Shown here: positions 1 through 8,246 of the stretch, one piece after another
How the letters are laid out: every line of letters begins with the position of its first letter
Position numbering within the stretch: position 1 is the stretch's first letter
DNA from: Bacillota bacterium
Lineage (GTDB): Bacteria; Bacillota; Clostridia; Lachnospirales; Bianqueaceae
Assembly: GCA_017442735.1 (NCBI GenBank)
Contig: JAFRZE010000054.1
Location: 20,916 to 84,915, forward strand
Direction: 5' to 3'
DNA: 64,000 nucleotides
Notes under the pieces: model-generated
What the model was told of the DNA's origin: nothing
Seen by the model: the letters and a program-made list of their open reading frames with translations, nothing else
The model's database searches: none
Translations under genes and position numbers: made by a program

Positions 1-1
1 G

Positions 2-1531
2 GCTAAGTTTTGGGAGTGGGTGAAAGAGTATTATGCAGGATTAAGGGAATTCGATCTTGAACTGTGTACCGCGCTAGACCGGGCCAATCGAAATGCGCGC
101 AGACATAATCAGGCTGCCGCAGAGTTGGAGCGGGCAGTGGAAGATGCGAAGAAGCAAGCCGAGAATAAGAAGAGTTTTCCGGCAGGTCCATTTCGTATGG
201 ATTTTGCGGCATCCAACTTCGCGGTCCATCCGGCGACCCTGGTAAATGAACGAATGGAAGCACTGGATAAGATCGATCAGGCATTTGACCAGTCGCTGGA
301 GAAAGTGGAAAACTGTCTTCGGAACAGAGGCTGGTACAGCTCCGAGATGTCTGATTTTGGACAGATCTCAACGGAATTTGGTCTAGAGTATTTTGGTGAT
401 TCCTTCATGGCCAAGAGGCAGGTTTTATCAGGCTTTGATCCTTTTGAACTTTGTTTTGCGCTCGTCTGGCTGATTGATCAGCAGGACGACCTTCCTTGGT
501 TGAGTGGAGCAGTGAGTGGGTTTATGGCTGCGGTGGGGAATGCGTTTCCTTGGGCTTTTTTCGAATATGACGAGCTGGAAGATCCGGTTTGGATGGAGGA
601 AGAAGATGGAAAAGCACCGCCTCTTCGCGGAAGAAAACCGGAAATTCACTGGACTGACCGTATCTATGCGGATCATTCCGATGATCCATATGATGATAAC
701 AAAAGAAGCCTGACCCAGATTATTTATGAGGATACAGGCTGTCTGCTTCCGCGAGATATGGATCGGTATGACCGGCACAGAAAAGAGCTGGCTCGATGGG
801 GCATTGCTGGAAAAGATGCCATGTATGTGCTGGCTTGTATGAATCTTCTTTCTACGGTCAGACGACGGCATAAAGCTCTGAACCTGGATCTGGATTTTAT
901 AAAGTATCTGGAAGATTCTCCTGAAACGTCAGAAAATCCAAGTGAAGCGAAAAATGAAACAAAAACTACAGAAGAGGATCTTCACTCTTTATCCAGAGAA
1001 AGGCTGGAAGCATTGGTCCTGGAAGGCAGAAAAAACACCCGAACCTATAACCGATCGCTCCGACTGATGGAACAGAATTATCGCAAGCTGAAACGTGAAA
1101 AGGAGAGAGAGGAGACGGAAGCAGCTATAGAGCATCAGGAACTGGTTTCGCTGCGGGAGCTTTTGTTCCGTGCGGATCTTGGCAGAGAAGAAGAGATCGA
1201 GGATTCAAGTTTTCTTGCGGAGACAGAACTGCCATATACAGTCAGAAAAACCATCGTGATCTTTGGAGGGCATGTTTCCTGGAGCAAAGCAATCCGGCCT
1301 TTGCTGAAAGGCGATGTACGGTTTATCGGAAAGGATGAGAACTTTGATAATGGTATTATCAGTCGTGCTTCGATCGTATGGATTCAAGCGAACGCACTCT
1401 CTCATTCGCAGTACTACCGAATCATAGACGAAGCAAGGCGTCTGAGGAAACAGGTAAGATATTTTTCTTTTGCCAGTGCAGAGAAATGCGCGATACAGAT
1501 TGCACAGGAAGAGCAAAACAGCAGTCAATAG
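2..1531 (+). CDS. DUF2325-type protein, 5' end outside window
   Basis: The reading frame is open to the left edge, and the in-frame GTG at 20 has no ribosome site, so the true start lies upstream. The visible part is about 510 residues. The first 300 are charged and helical with Trp/Tyr-rich patches and show no domain I know. Residues about 310-390 are a Glu/Arg/Lys-rich stretch likely to form a coiled coil. The last 90 residues start at IVIFGGHVSW and look like a DUF2325 domain, a small alpha/beta fold of unknown role often found at the C-terminus of larger proteins. The gene ends just before a strong promoter for the next unit, so it is not part of the metal-efflux operon. Function unknown; the domain call is by motif memory. 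Confidence 0.7.
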   Translation, partial: AKFWEWVKEYYAGLREFDLELCTALDRANRNARRHNQAAAELERAVEDAKKQAENKKSFPAGPFRMDFAASNFAVHPATLVNERMEALDKIDQAFDQSLEKVENCLRNRGWYSSEMSDFGQISTEFGLEYFGDSFMAKRQVLSGFDPFELCFALVWLIDQQDDLPWLSGAVSGFMAAVGNAFPWAFFEYDELEDPVWMEEEDGKAPPLRGRKPEIHWTDRIYADHSDDPYDDNKRSLTQIIYEDTGCLLPRDMDRYDRHRKELARWGIAGKDAMYVLACMNLLSTVRRRHKALNLDLDFIKYLEDSPETSENPSEAKNETKTTEEDLHSLSRERLEALVLEGRKNTRTYNRSLRLMEQNYRKLKREKEREETEAAIEHQELVSLRELLFRADLGREEEIEDSSFLAETELPYTVRKTIVIFGGHVSWSKAIRPLLKGDVRFIGKDENFDNGIISRASIVWIQANALSHSQYYRIIDEARRLRKQVRYFSFASAEKCAIQIAQEEQNSSQ

Positions 1532-1534
1532 AAG

Positions 1535-1564
1535 TTGACACTATCTATCGCTCAGTGATATAAT
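1535..1564 (+). promoter_or_regulatory. SigA-type promoter of the NiCo riboswitch / CDF gene
   Basis: TTGACA at 1535-1540 and TATAAT at 1559-1564 are both perfect consensus, 18 bases apart. Transcription would begin close to 1571, exactly where the riboswitch core starts. Confidence 0.9.
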
Positions 1565-1570
1565 AGACAA

Positions 1571-1685
1571 ACTGATCAGGCAGTATTCCCGTGAGGGAGT
1601 ATGTGGCTGGGCCATATGAGGCAGTAGAAAAGCGAAAAGCGCATCTGCGGGACAGGTATTGTTCCGGGATGCGCTGTTTTTGTCT
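1571..1685 (+). promoter_or_regulatory. NiCo (czcD-motif) riboswitch
   Basis: The leader contains the conserved blocks of the NiCo riboswitch in order: ACTGATCAGGCA at 1571, GGCTGGGCC near 1605, GGCAGTAGA near 1620 and GCATCTGCGGGACAGG at 1641. These match my memory of the Erysipelotrichaceae example used for the crystal structure. The last block is also the 5' arm of an intrinsic terminator (1639-1681), so metal binding should hold it away from the terminator and let transcription continue. The downstream gene is a cation-diffusion-facilitator exporter, the standard target. Ligand (Co2+/Ni2+, perhaps Fe2+) is inferred from the family. Confidence 0.88.
1639..1681 (+). terminator. Riboswitch-controlled intrinsic terminator
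   Basis: GCGCATC (1639-1645) pairs with GATGCGC (1668-1674), with further pairing inside, followed by a T-rich run at 1675-1681. It overlaps the last conserved riboswitch block, as expected for a metal-induced antitermination switch. Confidence 0.85.
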
Positions 1686-1699
1686 ATGGGAGTTTGTTA

Positions 1700-2581
1700 A
1701 TGGAAGAAAAAAAGATTTTTAACCGGCTTTCCCGCGTGGGGATCCTGGGGAATATATTACTGGCGGCGTTCAAGCTTTTTGCCGGTATTTTCGGCCGGTC
1801 CGGAGCGATGGTCTCCGATGCCGTCCATTCGCTTTCCGATGTGTTTGCGACGTTTATCGCGTGGATCGGCGTGCGGCTCGCTATGAAGAAGGAAGATACA
1901 AATCATCCCTACGGGCATGAGCGGCTGGAGTGTGTCGCCTCGCTGACGCTGGGACTGATCCTGGCCGGAACCGGCCTGGCGATCGGCTGGAGCGGGCTCC
2001 AGAAGCTATTCGGGGACCGCGGCAGCATTGAGATCCCTACCATGCTGCCGCTCATCGCGGCCATCGTGTCGATCGTCGTGAAGGAAGGCATGTATCAGTA
2101 CACCATATACTACGCGAAAAAACTCGGCTCGGCGGCATTCAAGGCGGATGCCTGGCACCACCGTTCAGACGCGTTTTCATCGATCGGATCGTTTATCGGT
2201 ATCGGCATGGCGAAGCTGGGACTTCCCATCATGGATCCCATCACGAGCCTGCTGATCTGTGTGCTGATCCTGAAGGTGGCCTATGATATCATCCGCGACG
2301 CACTAAACAAAATGCTCGACACTTCCGGCGGGAAAGCGCTTGAGCAGAAACTCAGAACGTTTATCGGTTCACAGGAAGGTGTCGAGCGGATCGATCTGCT
2401 GCGGACAAGACAGTTCGGAAACAAAATCTATGTGGATCTGGAGATCGCGGTAGAGCCGGAGATTTCCCTGCGAGAGGCGCACGGGATCGCTGAGAAAGTG
2501 CACAGCGCGGTGGAACAGGCTTTCCCGAATGTGAAGCATGTGATGATCCATGTCAATCCCCTGGAAGAGCAGAATAGCTGA
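1700..2581 (+). CDS. Cation diffusion facilitator (CDF) family metal exporter
   Basis: A membrane antiporter that exports divalent metal ions in exchange for protons. The 293-residue protein has the CDF layout: about six membrane helices in the first 200 residues, then a cytoplasmic ferredoxin-like metal-sensing domain. The two metal-site motifs are visible: DAVHSLSD near residues 40-47 and the HD-type DAWHHRSD near 145-152. The start at ATG 1700 is chosen because GGGAG (1688-1692) lies 7 bases upstream; the in-frame TTG at 1694 is too close to it. The gene sits alone behind a NiCo riboswitch, which points to Co2+ and/or Ni2+ as the inducing and probably exported ions, although Fe2+, Mn2+ and Zn2+ are exported by close relatives. 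It is followed by a convergent gene. Confidence 0.93.
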   Translation: MEEKKIFNRLSRVGILGNILLAAFKLFAGIFGRSGAMVSDAVHSLSDVFATFIAWIGVRLAMKKEDTNHPYGHERLECVASLTLGLILAGTGLAIGWSGLQKLFGDRGSIEIPTMLPLIAAIVSIVVKEGMYQYTIYYAKKLGSAAFKADAWHHRSDAFSSIGSFIGIGMAKLGLPIMDPITSLLICVLILKVAYDIIRDALNKMLDTSGGKALEQKLRTFIGSQEGVERIDLLRTRQFGNKIYVDLEIAVEPEISLREAHGIAEKVHSAVEQAFPNVKHVMIHVNPLEEQNS

Positions 2582-2593
2582 GAGACGAAGGGA

Positions 2594-3313
2594 TCAAAGA
2601 TTCGTGATCAACAGGACGGCGCCGGAAGCGATCAGGACAAGATAGGTGATCTTGAGAAAGAGCGACTGGTTGATGTGTTTGGCCGCGGCGTTGGCGCCCC
2701 AGATGGCGAGGAGCGTGGGAATGACACAGATAGCGGAAAGGCTGAGAACATCTTTACCAAGCAGACCGTCCAGTGCGTAGGAGATGATCAGGACCGTATT
2801 CAGCACAGCCCAGACAGCGTTGACTGTGGCGCGGAAGACCTGCTTGTCTTTGATCCGGCTGGTCGCGTAGATGACGAGAAAGCTGCCGCCGGAGACGAAC
2901 ATGCCCTGCATAAGACCGGCGAGAGACAGAGAGACCCATTGCCAGAGCGGCTTCGGGTCTTTTTGATTTTTCACGAAAAGTTTCCAGCAGCCTATGATGA
3001 CGATGATCGCACCATAAAGGACCAGCAGATAGTTCATCTTCACGGAGCCGAATACCAGGATACCTAAGAGGACACCGATCATCATGATCCCGGTCATCTT
3101 TCCGAATTCTTTCCAGTCGATGTGCTTCAGACCGGAAAGCGCCATCAAAAGGCCGGTGAGCCAGGCGAGGATCGTCAGGACCGGTTTGGCCGTACCGATA
3201 CCGACCAGCATGATCCCGAGAGGCATGGAGATCAGCGTGCCGCCGAAACCGGCGACAGACTGAACAAAAACGGCAAACGCAGCGATGAGAATGAACAGGA
3301 TTTTCTGCAGCAT
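2594..3313 (-). CDS. Sulfite exporter TauE/SafE family membrane protein
   Basis: A 239-residue protein made almost entirely of hydrophobic helices (about seven or eight). It opens with the TauE/SafE signature: FVQSVAGFGGTLISMPLG near residues 16-34, and a second half with similar Gly-rich repeats around GLMQGMFVSGGSFLVIYAT. Family members export sulfite, sulfoacetate or other small organic anions. The substrate here cannot be told, and no sulfur-metabolism gene adjoins it. It is monocistronic and convergent with the CDF gene, 12 bases apart. A minus-strand promoter candidate (TTGACA at 3398-3393 with a poor TTTAAA box) lies in the divergent region it shares with the dehydrogenase. Confidence 0.85.
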   Translation of the reverse strand: MLQKILFILIAAFAVFVQSVAGFGGTLISMPLGIMLVGIGTAKPVLTILAWLTGLLMALSGLKHIDWKEFGKMTGIMMIGVLLGILVFGSVKMNYLLVLYGAIIVIIGCWKLFVKNQKDPKPLWQWVSLSLAGLMQGMFVSGGSFLVIYATSRIKDKQVFRATVNAVWAVLNTVLIISYALDGLLGKDVLSLSAICVIPTLLAIWGANAAAKHINQSLFLKITYLVLIASGAVLLITNL

Positions 3314-3408
3314 ATTGATTACCTTTACGATTACGATTACAAACGGTTAGTTTCTTGTTGAACGATTCATTTTAAAATAAACTCACAGACTCTGTCAAGA
3401 GCATGTGC

Positions 3409-3437
3409 TTGCGTTTGTGGGAGATTTCTTTTATACT
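3409..3437 (+). promoter_or_regulatory. Promoter of the dehydrogenase / 5'-nucleotidase pair
   Basis: TTGCGT (3409-3414), 17-base spacer, TATACT (3432-3437). AAGGAGG at 3453-3459 follows 7-10 bases before the paired ATG codons at 3466 and 3469. Confidence 0.7.
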
Positions 3438-3465
3438 GATTTCATACTTCGCAAGGAGGTAGTGA

Positions 3466-4488
3466 ATGATGAAACAACAAGTAATGATAGAACCGGGCAA
3501 GATCGTTTTTCAGGATATCCCGGTGCCGGAGCTTGAGCCGGGAAAACTGCTTCTGAAAATGGAAAAGATCGGTGTATGCGGGTCGGATATCCATGTGTGG
3601 CACGGAAAGCATCCCTATACTTCCTATCCGGTGACGCAGGGGCACGAGGTGTCTGCGCGGGTAGAAAGAGTGGGGGAAGGCGTCAGCGGGTTTGCCCCAG
3701 GCGATCTGGTGACCGTTATGCCGCAAGTGGTATGCGGACACTGCTACCCCTGCACGCATGGTATGTATAACGATTGCAATGAACTGAAGGTCATGGGATT
3801 CCAGACGACGGGTATGGCGAGCGAGTATTTCGTAGTAGATGCCAACTGGACATTGAAACTGCCGGAGGATATGGATCCGTCGGAGGCGACACTGCTGGAA
3901 CCGCTTAGCTGCGGAGTGCACGCGGTGAACCGCTTTGGTGATCCGGTCGAGAAGAAGTTTGTCGTGATGGGCGGCGGAACGATCGGCCATCTGGTAGGTC
4001 AGACGCTGATAGCTATGGGAGCGGAAAAAGTCCTGCTCTCAGAAGTCAGCGAATGCCGGCTGGGAAAAGCCAGGCAGGCGGGTCTTCAGACGGTGAATCC
4101 TCTGGAAAAACCACTCGCTGAAGCGATTTTCGAAACGTTCGGTCCTGACAGCGCCGACGGGATCTTTGAATGCATTGGCAACGGAAAGACGCTGAATGAG
4201 GCGGTGACGATTGCCAGGAAGGGAAGTGCCGTCATCGTGATGGGTGTCGTGGCGGATCCTTATCCGATCGATATGGGACTGGTGCAGGATCATGAGCTGT
4301 CGCTCATCGGAACGGCCATGTACCGCAAGGAAGACTGGCTGAAAGCGATCGAGCTGGTTTCGGCTGGCAAGATCCGGCTGGATCATCTGATCACGCATCA
4401 TGTCGCTTTTGATGACTATGAAGAAGCCTATCATCTCATCGACCGGGAGAAAGACAAGGCGATGAAGGTGATCATCGATATTTCCTGA
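3466..4488 (+). CDS. Zinc-dependent medium-chain alcohol (polyol-type) dehydrogenase
   Basis: An NAD(P)-dependent oxidoreductase of the sorbitol/threonine dehydrogenase group, 340 residues, the normal length. The catalytic zinc site is seen as GVCGSD near residue 37 and the GHE motif near residue 61. The structural zinc loop is CGHCYPCTHGMYNDC, with all four Cys present. The Rossmann motif is GGGTIG near residue 169. The family oxidises secondary alcohols of sugars and polyols (sorbitol, xylitol, butanediol, threonine); this sequence does not decide which. A second ATG at 3469 is an equally possible start. The 5'-nucleotidase gene begins 13 bases downstream and is probably cotranscribed. Confidence 0.85.
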   Translation: MMKQQVMIEPGKIVFQDIPVPELEPGKLLLKMEKIGVCGSDIHVWHGKHPYTSYPVTQGHEVSARVERVGEGVSGFAPGDLVTVMPQVVCGHCYPCTHGMYNDCNELKVMGFQTTGMASEYFVVDANWTLKLPEDMDPSEATLLEPLSCGVHAVNRFGDPVEKKFVVMGGGTIGHLVGQTLIAMGAEKVLLSEVSECRLGKARQAGLQTVNPLEKPLAEAIFETFGPDSADGIFECIGNGKTLNEAVTIARKGSAVIVMGVVADPYPIDMGLVQDHELSLIGTAMYRKEDWLKAIELVSAGKIRLDHLITHHVAFDDYEEAYHLIDREKDKAMKVIIDIS

Positions 4489-4501
4489 TGGAGGGCATGG
4501 A

Positions 4502-5419
4502 ATGGCATATGATTTGAATGAGACGCTGGTGATCGGGATCAGTTCCCGAGCGCTGTTCGATCTGGAAAACGAAAACCGAATCTTTGAAAAGCAGGGCGTC
4601 GAGGCTTATGAGGCATATCAGCTGGAGCATGAGAAGAACATTCTGCCCATGGGGCCGGCGTTCCAGCTGGTCAGGTCGTTCCTGAGGCTCAATGAGCTGC
4701 AGGATAAGCGGCTGGTGGAAGTGATCGTTATGTCCAGAAACAGTCCCAATACCAGTCTGCGGATCTTCCATTCGATCGAAAATTACGGGCTGGATATCTC
4801 CCGGGCGGCGCTGACCGGCGGTGGTCCGATCGCGCCGTATCTGAAGGCTTTTCATACGGATCTGTTCCTTTCGGCCAATCCGGAAGATGTCCAGGAGGCG
4901 ATCAACAGTGATATCGCTTCCGGCATCATCCTGACTGGCAACTCGTATATGAACTCTCAGACAACGATCGATCAGATCCGGATCGCTTTTGACGGGGACG
5001 CCGTGCTTTTCGCGGGGGACGCGGAGCGGGTCTATCAACAGGACGGGCTGGAAGCGTTTATGGTTCATGAGCATGAACACGCCGATGAACCACTTCGCAA
5101 AGGTCCTTTTGCGAATTTCCTCGCTGCCCTGGCTCATGTACAGGCCGCTTTTGGGGATCTGGATGTTCCGCCGATCCGAACGGCACTGGTCACATCCCGG
5201 AACGCGCCGGCACATGAACGGGCGGTCAAGACGCTGCGGGACTGGAATGTCCATATCGATGAAGCATTCTTCCTGGGCGGTGTCAGTAAGAAGGAGGTCC
5301 TTGCCGCTTTCGGTGCCCATATCTTCTTTGATGACCAGGCGGTGCATGCCGATCCGGCTTCAGAGGTCGTTCCCTCGGCAGTCGTTCCCTACAGAGAAGG
5401 CGAAGACCCGAGAACATGA
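4502..5419 (+). CDS. Cytosolic 5'-nucleotidase (NT5C1-like family)
   Basis: Likely hydrolyses nucleoside 5'-monophosphates (AMP or IMP) to nucleosides. The 305-residue sequence resembles the vertebrate cytosolic 5'-nucleotidase I family more than common bacterial nucleotidases: VIGISSRALFDLE near the N-terminus, VIVMSRNSPNTSLRIF in the first third, LTGG with an Asp-rich context, and the hallmark AFDGDAVLF near residue 163. In this HAD-like family the N-terminal nucleophile position is usually Asp, and SRALFD here fits the divergent pattern. ATG at 4502 is preceded by GGAGGG. It is the second gene of a two-gene operon with a dehydrogenase and is followed by a new promoter at 5438. No metabolic link between the two is obvious. 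Confidence 0.8.
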   Translation: MAYDLNETLVIGISSRALFDLENENRIFEKQGVEAYEAYQLEHEKNILPMGPAFQLVRSFLRLNELQDKRLVEVIVMSRNSPNTSLRIFHSIENYGLDISRAALTGGGPIAPYLKAFHTDLFLSANPEDVQEAINSDIASGIILTGNSYMNSQTTIDQIRIAFDGDAVLFAGDAERVYQQDGLEAFMVHEHEHADEPLRKGPFANFLAALAHVQAAFGDLDVPPIRTALVTSRNAPAHERAVKTLRDWNVHIDEAFFLGGVSKKEVLAAFGAHIFFDDQAVHADPASEVVPSAVVPYREGEDPRT

Positions 5420-5437
5420 TATGATACTTTAGAAGGG

Positions 5438-5466
5438 TTGACGGGAAGGACCTTTTCGAGTAATAT
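5438..5466 (+). promoter_or_regulatory. Promoter of the lipoprotein gene
   Basis: TTGACG (5438-5443), 17 bases, TAATAT (5461-5466). This places the RNA start just upstream of the AGGAGG at 5489-5494. Confidence 0.7.
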
Positions 5467-5501
5467 TACTTTGAAATCCTATGGATATCAGGAGGATAAA
5501 C

Positions 5502-7337
5502 ATGAAGAAATTTTTTGTGATTTTTCTTTCACTTCTGCTGGTGCTGACCGGATGTACGTCTCAGCCCAAACCCGAGACGGCGGTCCCGGCGGAAAACGAT
5601 AAGTTCGAGCAGGCGCAGGCGCCTGAAGAAAGCTCCAAGCCTGCGGAAGAAAGCTCCAAGCCGACAGAAGAGAGTTCGGAAGTGACCGAATCATCCGCTC
5701 CGACGACAGAAGCCGGCGCGTTTGACGGCGCCTATTCACTGGATCAGGCATTTTCGACGGCAGACGGTGTCGAGAGTCAGATCTACTCCTATGCTGATTC
5801 TCAGGAACCGATGATTTATGCCGAAATCTCCGGCACTTCCTTCAAAATGATCAGCTATAGCGGTGATACCAACCTTGCTACGATCGATCAGACGACCGGA
5901 AAGGTTACTATGGGGGACGGAGAAGAACACCTGGATGCGACACTGGAAGATGGTTTGCTGTTGATGACCAGCAATGAGTATACTATGAGGTACGTCTTCC
6001 GCAAGCTCGAAGGTGATGAAGCCGCCAGCATGAAGAAAGACTTCGAAGCCCGAGAGGCTGCATACGCCGAAGACAACTCTTCCAAGCCGGAAGAGTCTTC
6101 TAAGCCGGAGGAGTCTTCTCAGCCGGAGGAATCTTCCACGACGACCACAACGGTGGATAATGACAATATTCCGGAGATCGATAGTTATTACGGAACCCGC
6201 GCGACCGACGCCCAGCTGCCGATCACCGGATTCTATACACTGAAAACGGATTATTCACTCGAGTATATCGGTGTGATGACGAGCAATCTGGACAAGACTT
6301 ACGAGATCTACTTCTTTGTTTTCGGCTACGATAAAGACAATAATCTGATCGACAAGGTGTATGGCTATCAGTATGCGGCAGCGCCCGGTGATGATATCGC
6401 GATCTCCTGCTCCTGGTACAATGCGCAGGAGCCGGATCATGTGGCATATGCGGCCTACTATTACGACTATGACAACACGTACATAGCCTACGCGGATCAG
6501 ATCGAGATCATCGTTTCGTTCCTGAGTGATCAGGTCGTAATGGAAGCCATCAACCATGGTGACAAGGTAGCGGAAACCGTTCTGGCCAATCTCCTGTTCT
6601 TCAACGACAAGGATGAATTCCAGGATTACAGATACTGTTATTTCGGGATCGATGGTCTGGCTCCCGGTGAGAGTGATGTGGAAGTCATCTATACCTGGGG
6701 TGAAGAATACGATTCTCTGATGCTTTATACCGGAGCCTATGCCAAGACAAGAACGACCAACGAGATCGTGGATCCGTCTGTGCTGGTTGTCAAGGCGGAT
6801 TATGAATATATCGAATACGGCTGTATATATAAAGCGATCGTTGTGGAAAACACTTCGGATAAAAACCTGATCATTCCGGCGACCATGGTCATTCGCGATG
6901 CAAATGGAACCGCGATCGGCTGCAGCTTTGAGACGATCGACGTTCTGGGTCCGGGAGAGACCACGATCATCCATGCCGGCACGACCCCGGTGGAAGACGG
7001 TCCGGAAGTCGCCACCAAAGAGTATATGCTGAAACCTTATGAAACCACGTACTACGCGCCGGTCATCGGTGGACTGAGTGCTTCCACGGCTCCGGCTGAC
7101 GGGAGCAAGATCTCTGTTTCCGTGACGAACAGCGGAACGCTTGCCGCGAAATACGTGGAAGCCTATGTGGTCTTCTTTGACGCGTCCGGTACGGTGCTCG
7201 ATATTGAATCTTCCTATGTCTCCGACTCGGATGGAGAGATCAAACCCGGCGCAACCGAGACCAAAGAAATTTGGGGACCTTCCTCCGGTTATGACCATGT
7301 CGAGATTTACTTCACGGGCTACGGAAAGACGGAATAA
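5502..7337 (+). CDS. Large surface lipoprotein with Ser/Glu/Pro linkers
   Basis: A 611-residue exported lipoprotein. The N-terminus is Lys-Lys, a hydrophobic stretch and the lipobox LTGC at about residue 18, so it should be anchored to the outer face of the membrane. The start is ATG 5502: AGGAGG at 5489-5494 lies within the longer frame from 5481 and would be translated if that start were used. Two linkers rich in ESSKP/EESSK repeats (residues about 40-75 and 195-225) flank a small beta domain. The remaining 390 residues are Tyr/Asp-rich and beta-like, probably two or three Ig-like folds. No enzyme motif is seen. The same Glu-Ser-Ser linker style recurs in the DUF3160 proteins and in the lipoprotein at 57799. 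Function unknown; binding or scaffolding at the cell surface is a guess. Confidence 0.85.
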   Translation: MKKFFVIFLSLLLVLTGCTSQPKPETAVPAENDKFEQAQAPEESSKPAEESSKPTEESSEVTESSAPTTEAGAFDGAYSLDQAFSTADGVESQIYSYADSQEPMIYAEISGTSFKMISYSGDTNLATIDQTTGKVTMGDGEEHLDATLEDGLLLMTSNEYTMRYVFRKLEGDEAASMKKDFEAREAAYAEDNSSKPEESSKPEESSQPEESSTTTTTVDNDNIPEIDSYYGTRATDAQLPITGFYTLKTDYSLEYIGVMTSNLDKTYEIYFFVFGYDKDNNLIDKVYGYQYAAAPGDDIAISCSWYNAQEPDHVAYAAYYYDYDNTYIAYADQIEIIVSFLSDQVVMEAINHGDKVAETVLANLLFFNDKDEFQDYRYCYFGIDGLAPGESDVEVIYTWGEEYDSLMLYTGAYAKTRTTNEIVDPSVLVVKADYEYIEYGCIYKAIVVENTSDKNLIIPATMVIRDANGTAIGCSFETIDVLGPGETTIIHAGTTPVEDGPEVATKEYMLKPYETTYYAPVIGGLSASTAPADGSKISVSVTNSGTLAAKYVEAYVVFFDASGTVLDIESSYVSDSDGEIKPGATETKEIWGPSSGYDHVEIYFTGYGKTE

Positions 7338-7447
7338 TACCCGGATAAGCGCTTTTTGCCAAGTTTTGTGATATTTTTACGCAGTATTTTGATATCATCC
7401 TCCCTTTGATCGAGGTAAAATACTGGAAGCCTGAATTGAGGAGTAGA

Positions 7448-7503
7448 ACAGGGGCATCCAGTGGCTGCAATCGTGAGCCCCTGTCTGAACCGCTGCGCGG
7501 TTC
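7448..7503 (+). promoter_or_regulatory. Structured 5' leader of the DUF6465 gene
   Basis: Two hairpins lie back to back in the 194-base gap before the gene. ACAGGGGC (7448-7455) pairs with GCCCCTGT (7477-7484). GAACCGC (7487-7493) pairs with GCGGTTC (7497-7503) over a 3-base loop. Neither has a T-run, so they are not plain terminators. They may stabilise the mRNA of an abundant protein. Confidence 0.45.
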
Positions 7504-7531
7504 CCAAATATTTTGAGGAGGATATAGAATA

Positions 7532-7924
7532 ATGGCTACCAAGAAAGTTGTTAAAGAAGAAATCAAAGAGACTATAGAGAAAGTTGAAAAGACCGCAGAA
7601 GCTACCGCGAAAAAGGTAGAGAAGGCTGCTGAGACTACCGCTAAGAAGGCGACTACCGCTGCTAAGGCGACTGCCAAGAAAGCAACCACTACCGCCAAGA
7701 AAGCTACCGCGACTGCCGAGAAGGCTGTCAAGGCTGTGACTCCGGAAGTTTTTGTTCAGTTCCAGGGCAAGGAAGTTCCTGTCGCTGAGCTCGTCGAGAA
7801 GGCGAAGGCTGCCTACAAGGAAGAGCATAAAGGTGTCGTCCGCGGCCTGAAGCTGTATGTGAAGCCGGAAGACAATGCCTGCTACTATGTAGTCGGCGAC
7901 GTCACCGGAAAGATCGAGCTGTAA
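7532..7924 (+). CDS. DUF6465 family protein with histone H1-like Lys/Ala tail
   Basis: A 130-residue protein in two parts. Residues 1-70 are a run of Lys, Ala, Thr and Glu with repeated KKAT/AKKA motifs, like the tails of bacterial histone H1-like and Hc1-type proteins. Residues 71-130 form a compact domain starting FVQFQGKEVPVAEL and ending GLKLYVKPEDNACYYVVGDV, matching the DUF6465 family of Clostridia as I remember it. The basic tail suggests nucleic-acid or polyanion binding. The folded part has no known role. The ribosome site GAGGAGG is strong and a good terminator follows, so it is a single-gene unit. The choice between chromatin-like and structural roles is inference only. Confidence 0.8.
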   Translation: MATKKVVKEEIKETIEKVEKTAEATAKKVEKAAETTAKKATTAAKATAKKATTTAKKATATAEKAVKAVTPEVFVQFQGKEVPVAELVEKAKAAYKEEHKGVVRGLKLYVKPEDNACYYVVGDVTGKIEL

Positions 7925-7965
7925 TCTTTCGATTTTGTCAGACTTTTGTTTCAACAGGTGAAAAG

Positions 7966-8003
7966 CTGCCGCATGGGGGATTTCCTGATGCGGCAGTTTT
8001 TTT
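7966..8003 (+). terminator. Intrinsic terminator after the DUF6465 gene
   Basis: CTGCCGCAT (7966-7974) and ATGCGGCAG (7988-7996) form a 9-bp stem followed by seven T. Confidence 0.95.
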
Positions 8004-8013
8004 CAGAAACCTG

Positions 8014-8042
8014 TTGACAAGACGGGGGAAAGCCGTTATAAT
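8014..8042 (+). promoter_or_regulatory. Consensus promoter of the infC-rpmI-rplT operon
   Basis: TTGACA (8014-8019), 17 bases, TATAAT (8037-8042): perfect consensus, as expected for a ribosomal-protein operon. RNA would start near 8049, leaving a leader of about 200 bases before infC. Confidence 0.95.
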
Positions 8043-8048
8043 ACCCTT

Positions 8049-8210
8049 TGCATTCAAAAACAAGTAGACGATCCGTTCTCACCTCACGGCTTAATTGACT
8101 TAGTGAGTGTCCATAACATGCGAAATGACACCCAGTGTGGCAAACCCGGTATAGGTTAGCCATATCGGGATGATTGTGTGGCGGATCCGAAAGGATTCGT
8201 TTTTTGTTTT
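8049..8210 (+). promoter_or_regulatory. L20-type autoregulatory leader with attenuator
   Basis: The 200-base untranslated region ahead of infC holds several pairing segments (TTCTCAC near 8075 with GTGAGTG near 8103) and ends in an intrinsic terminator: CGGATCC (8182-8188), a GAAA loop, GGATTCG (8193-8199) and a T-run to 8205. The position and layout are those of the L20 leader of Bacillota, where free ribosomal protein L20 binds the RNA and promotes early termination. I identify it by position and layout, not by covariance search. Confidence 0.65.
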
Positions 8211-8246
8211 CTGATGTAAATCATACGCCTTAGGAGGTGCCAAACC

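Noticed and set aside
6255..7298. 347-codon minus-strand frame opposite the lipoprotein gene
   Set aside because: It is the shadow of a real gene with lipobox, promoter and ribosome site on the plus strand; the antisense product has no recognisable fold or start signal.
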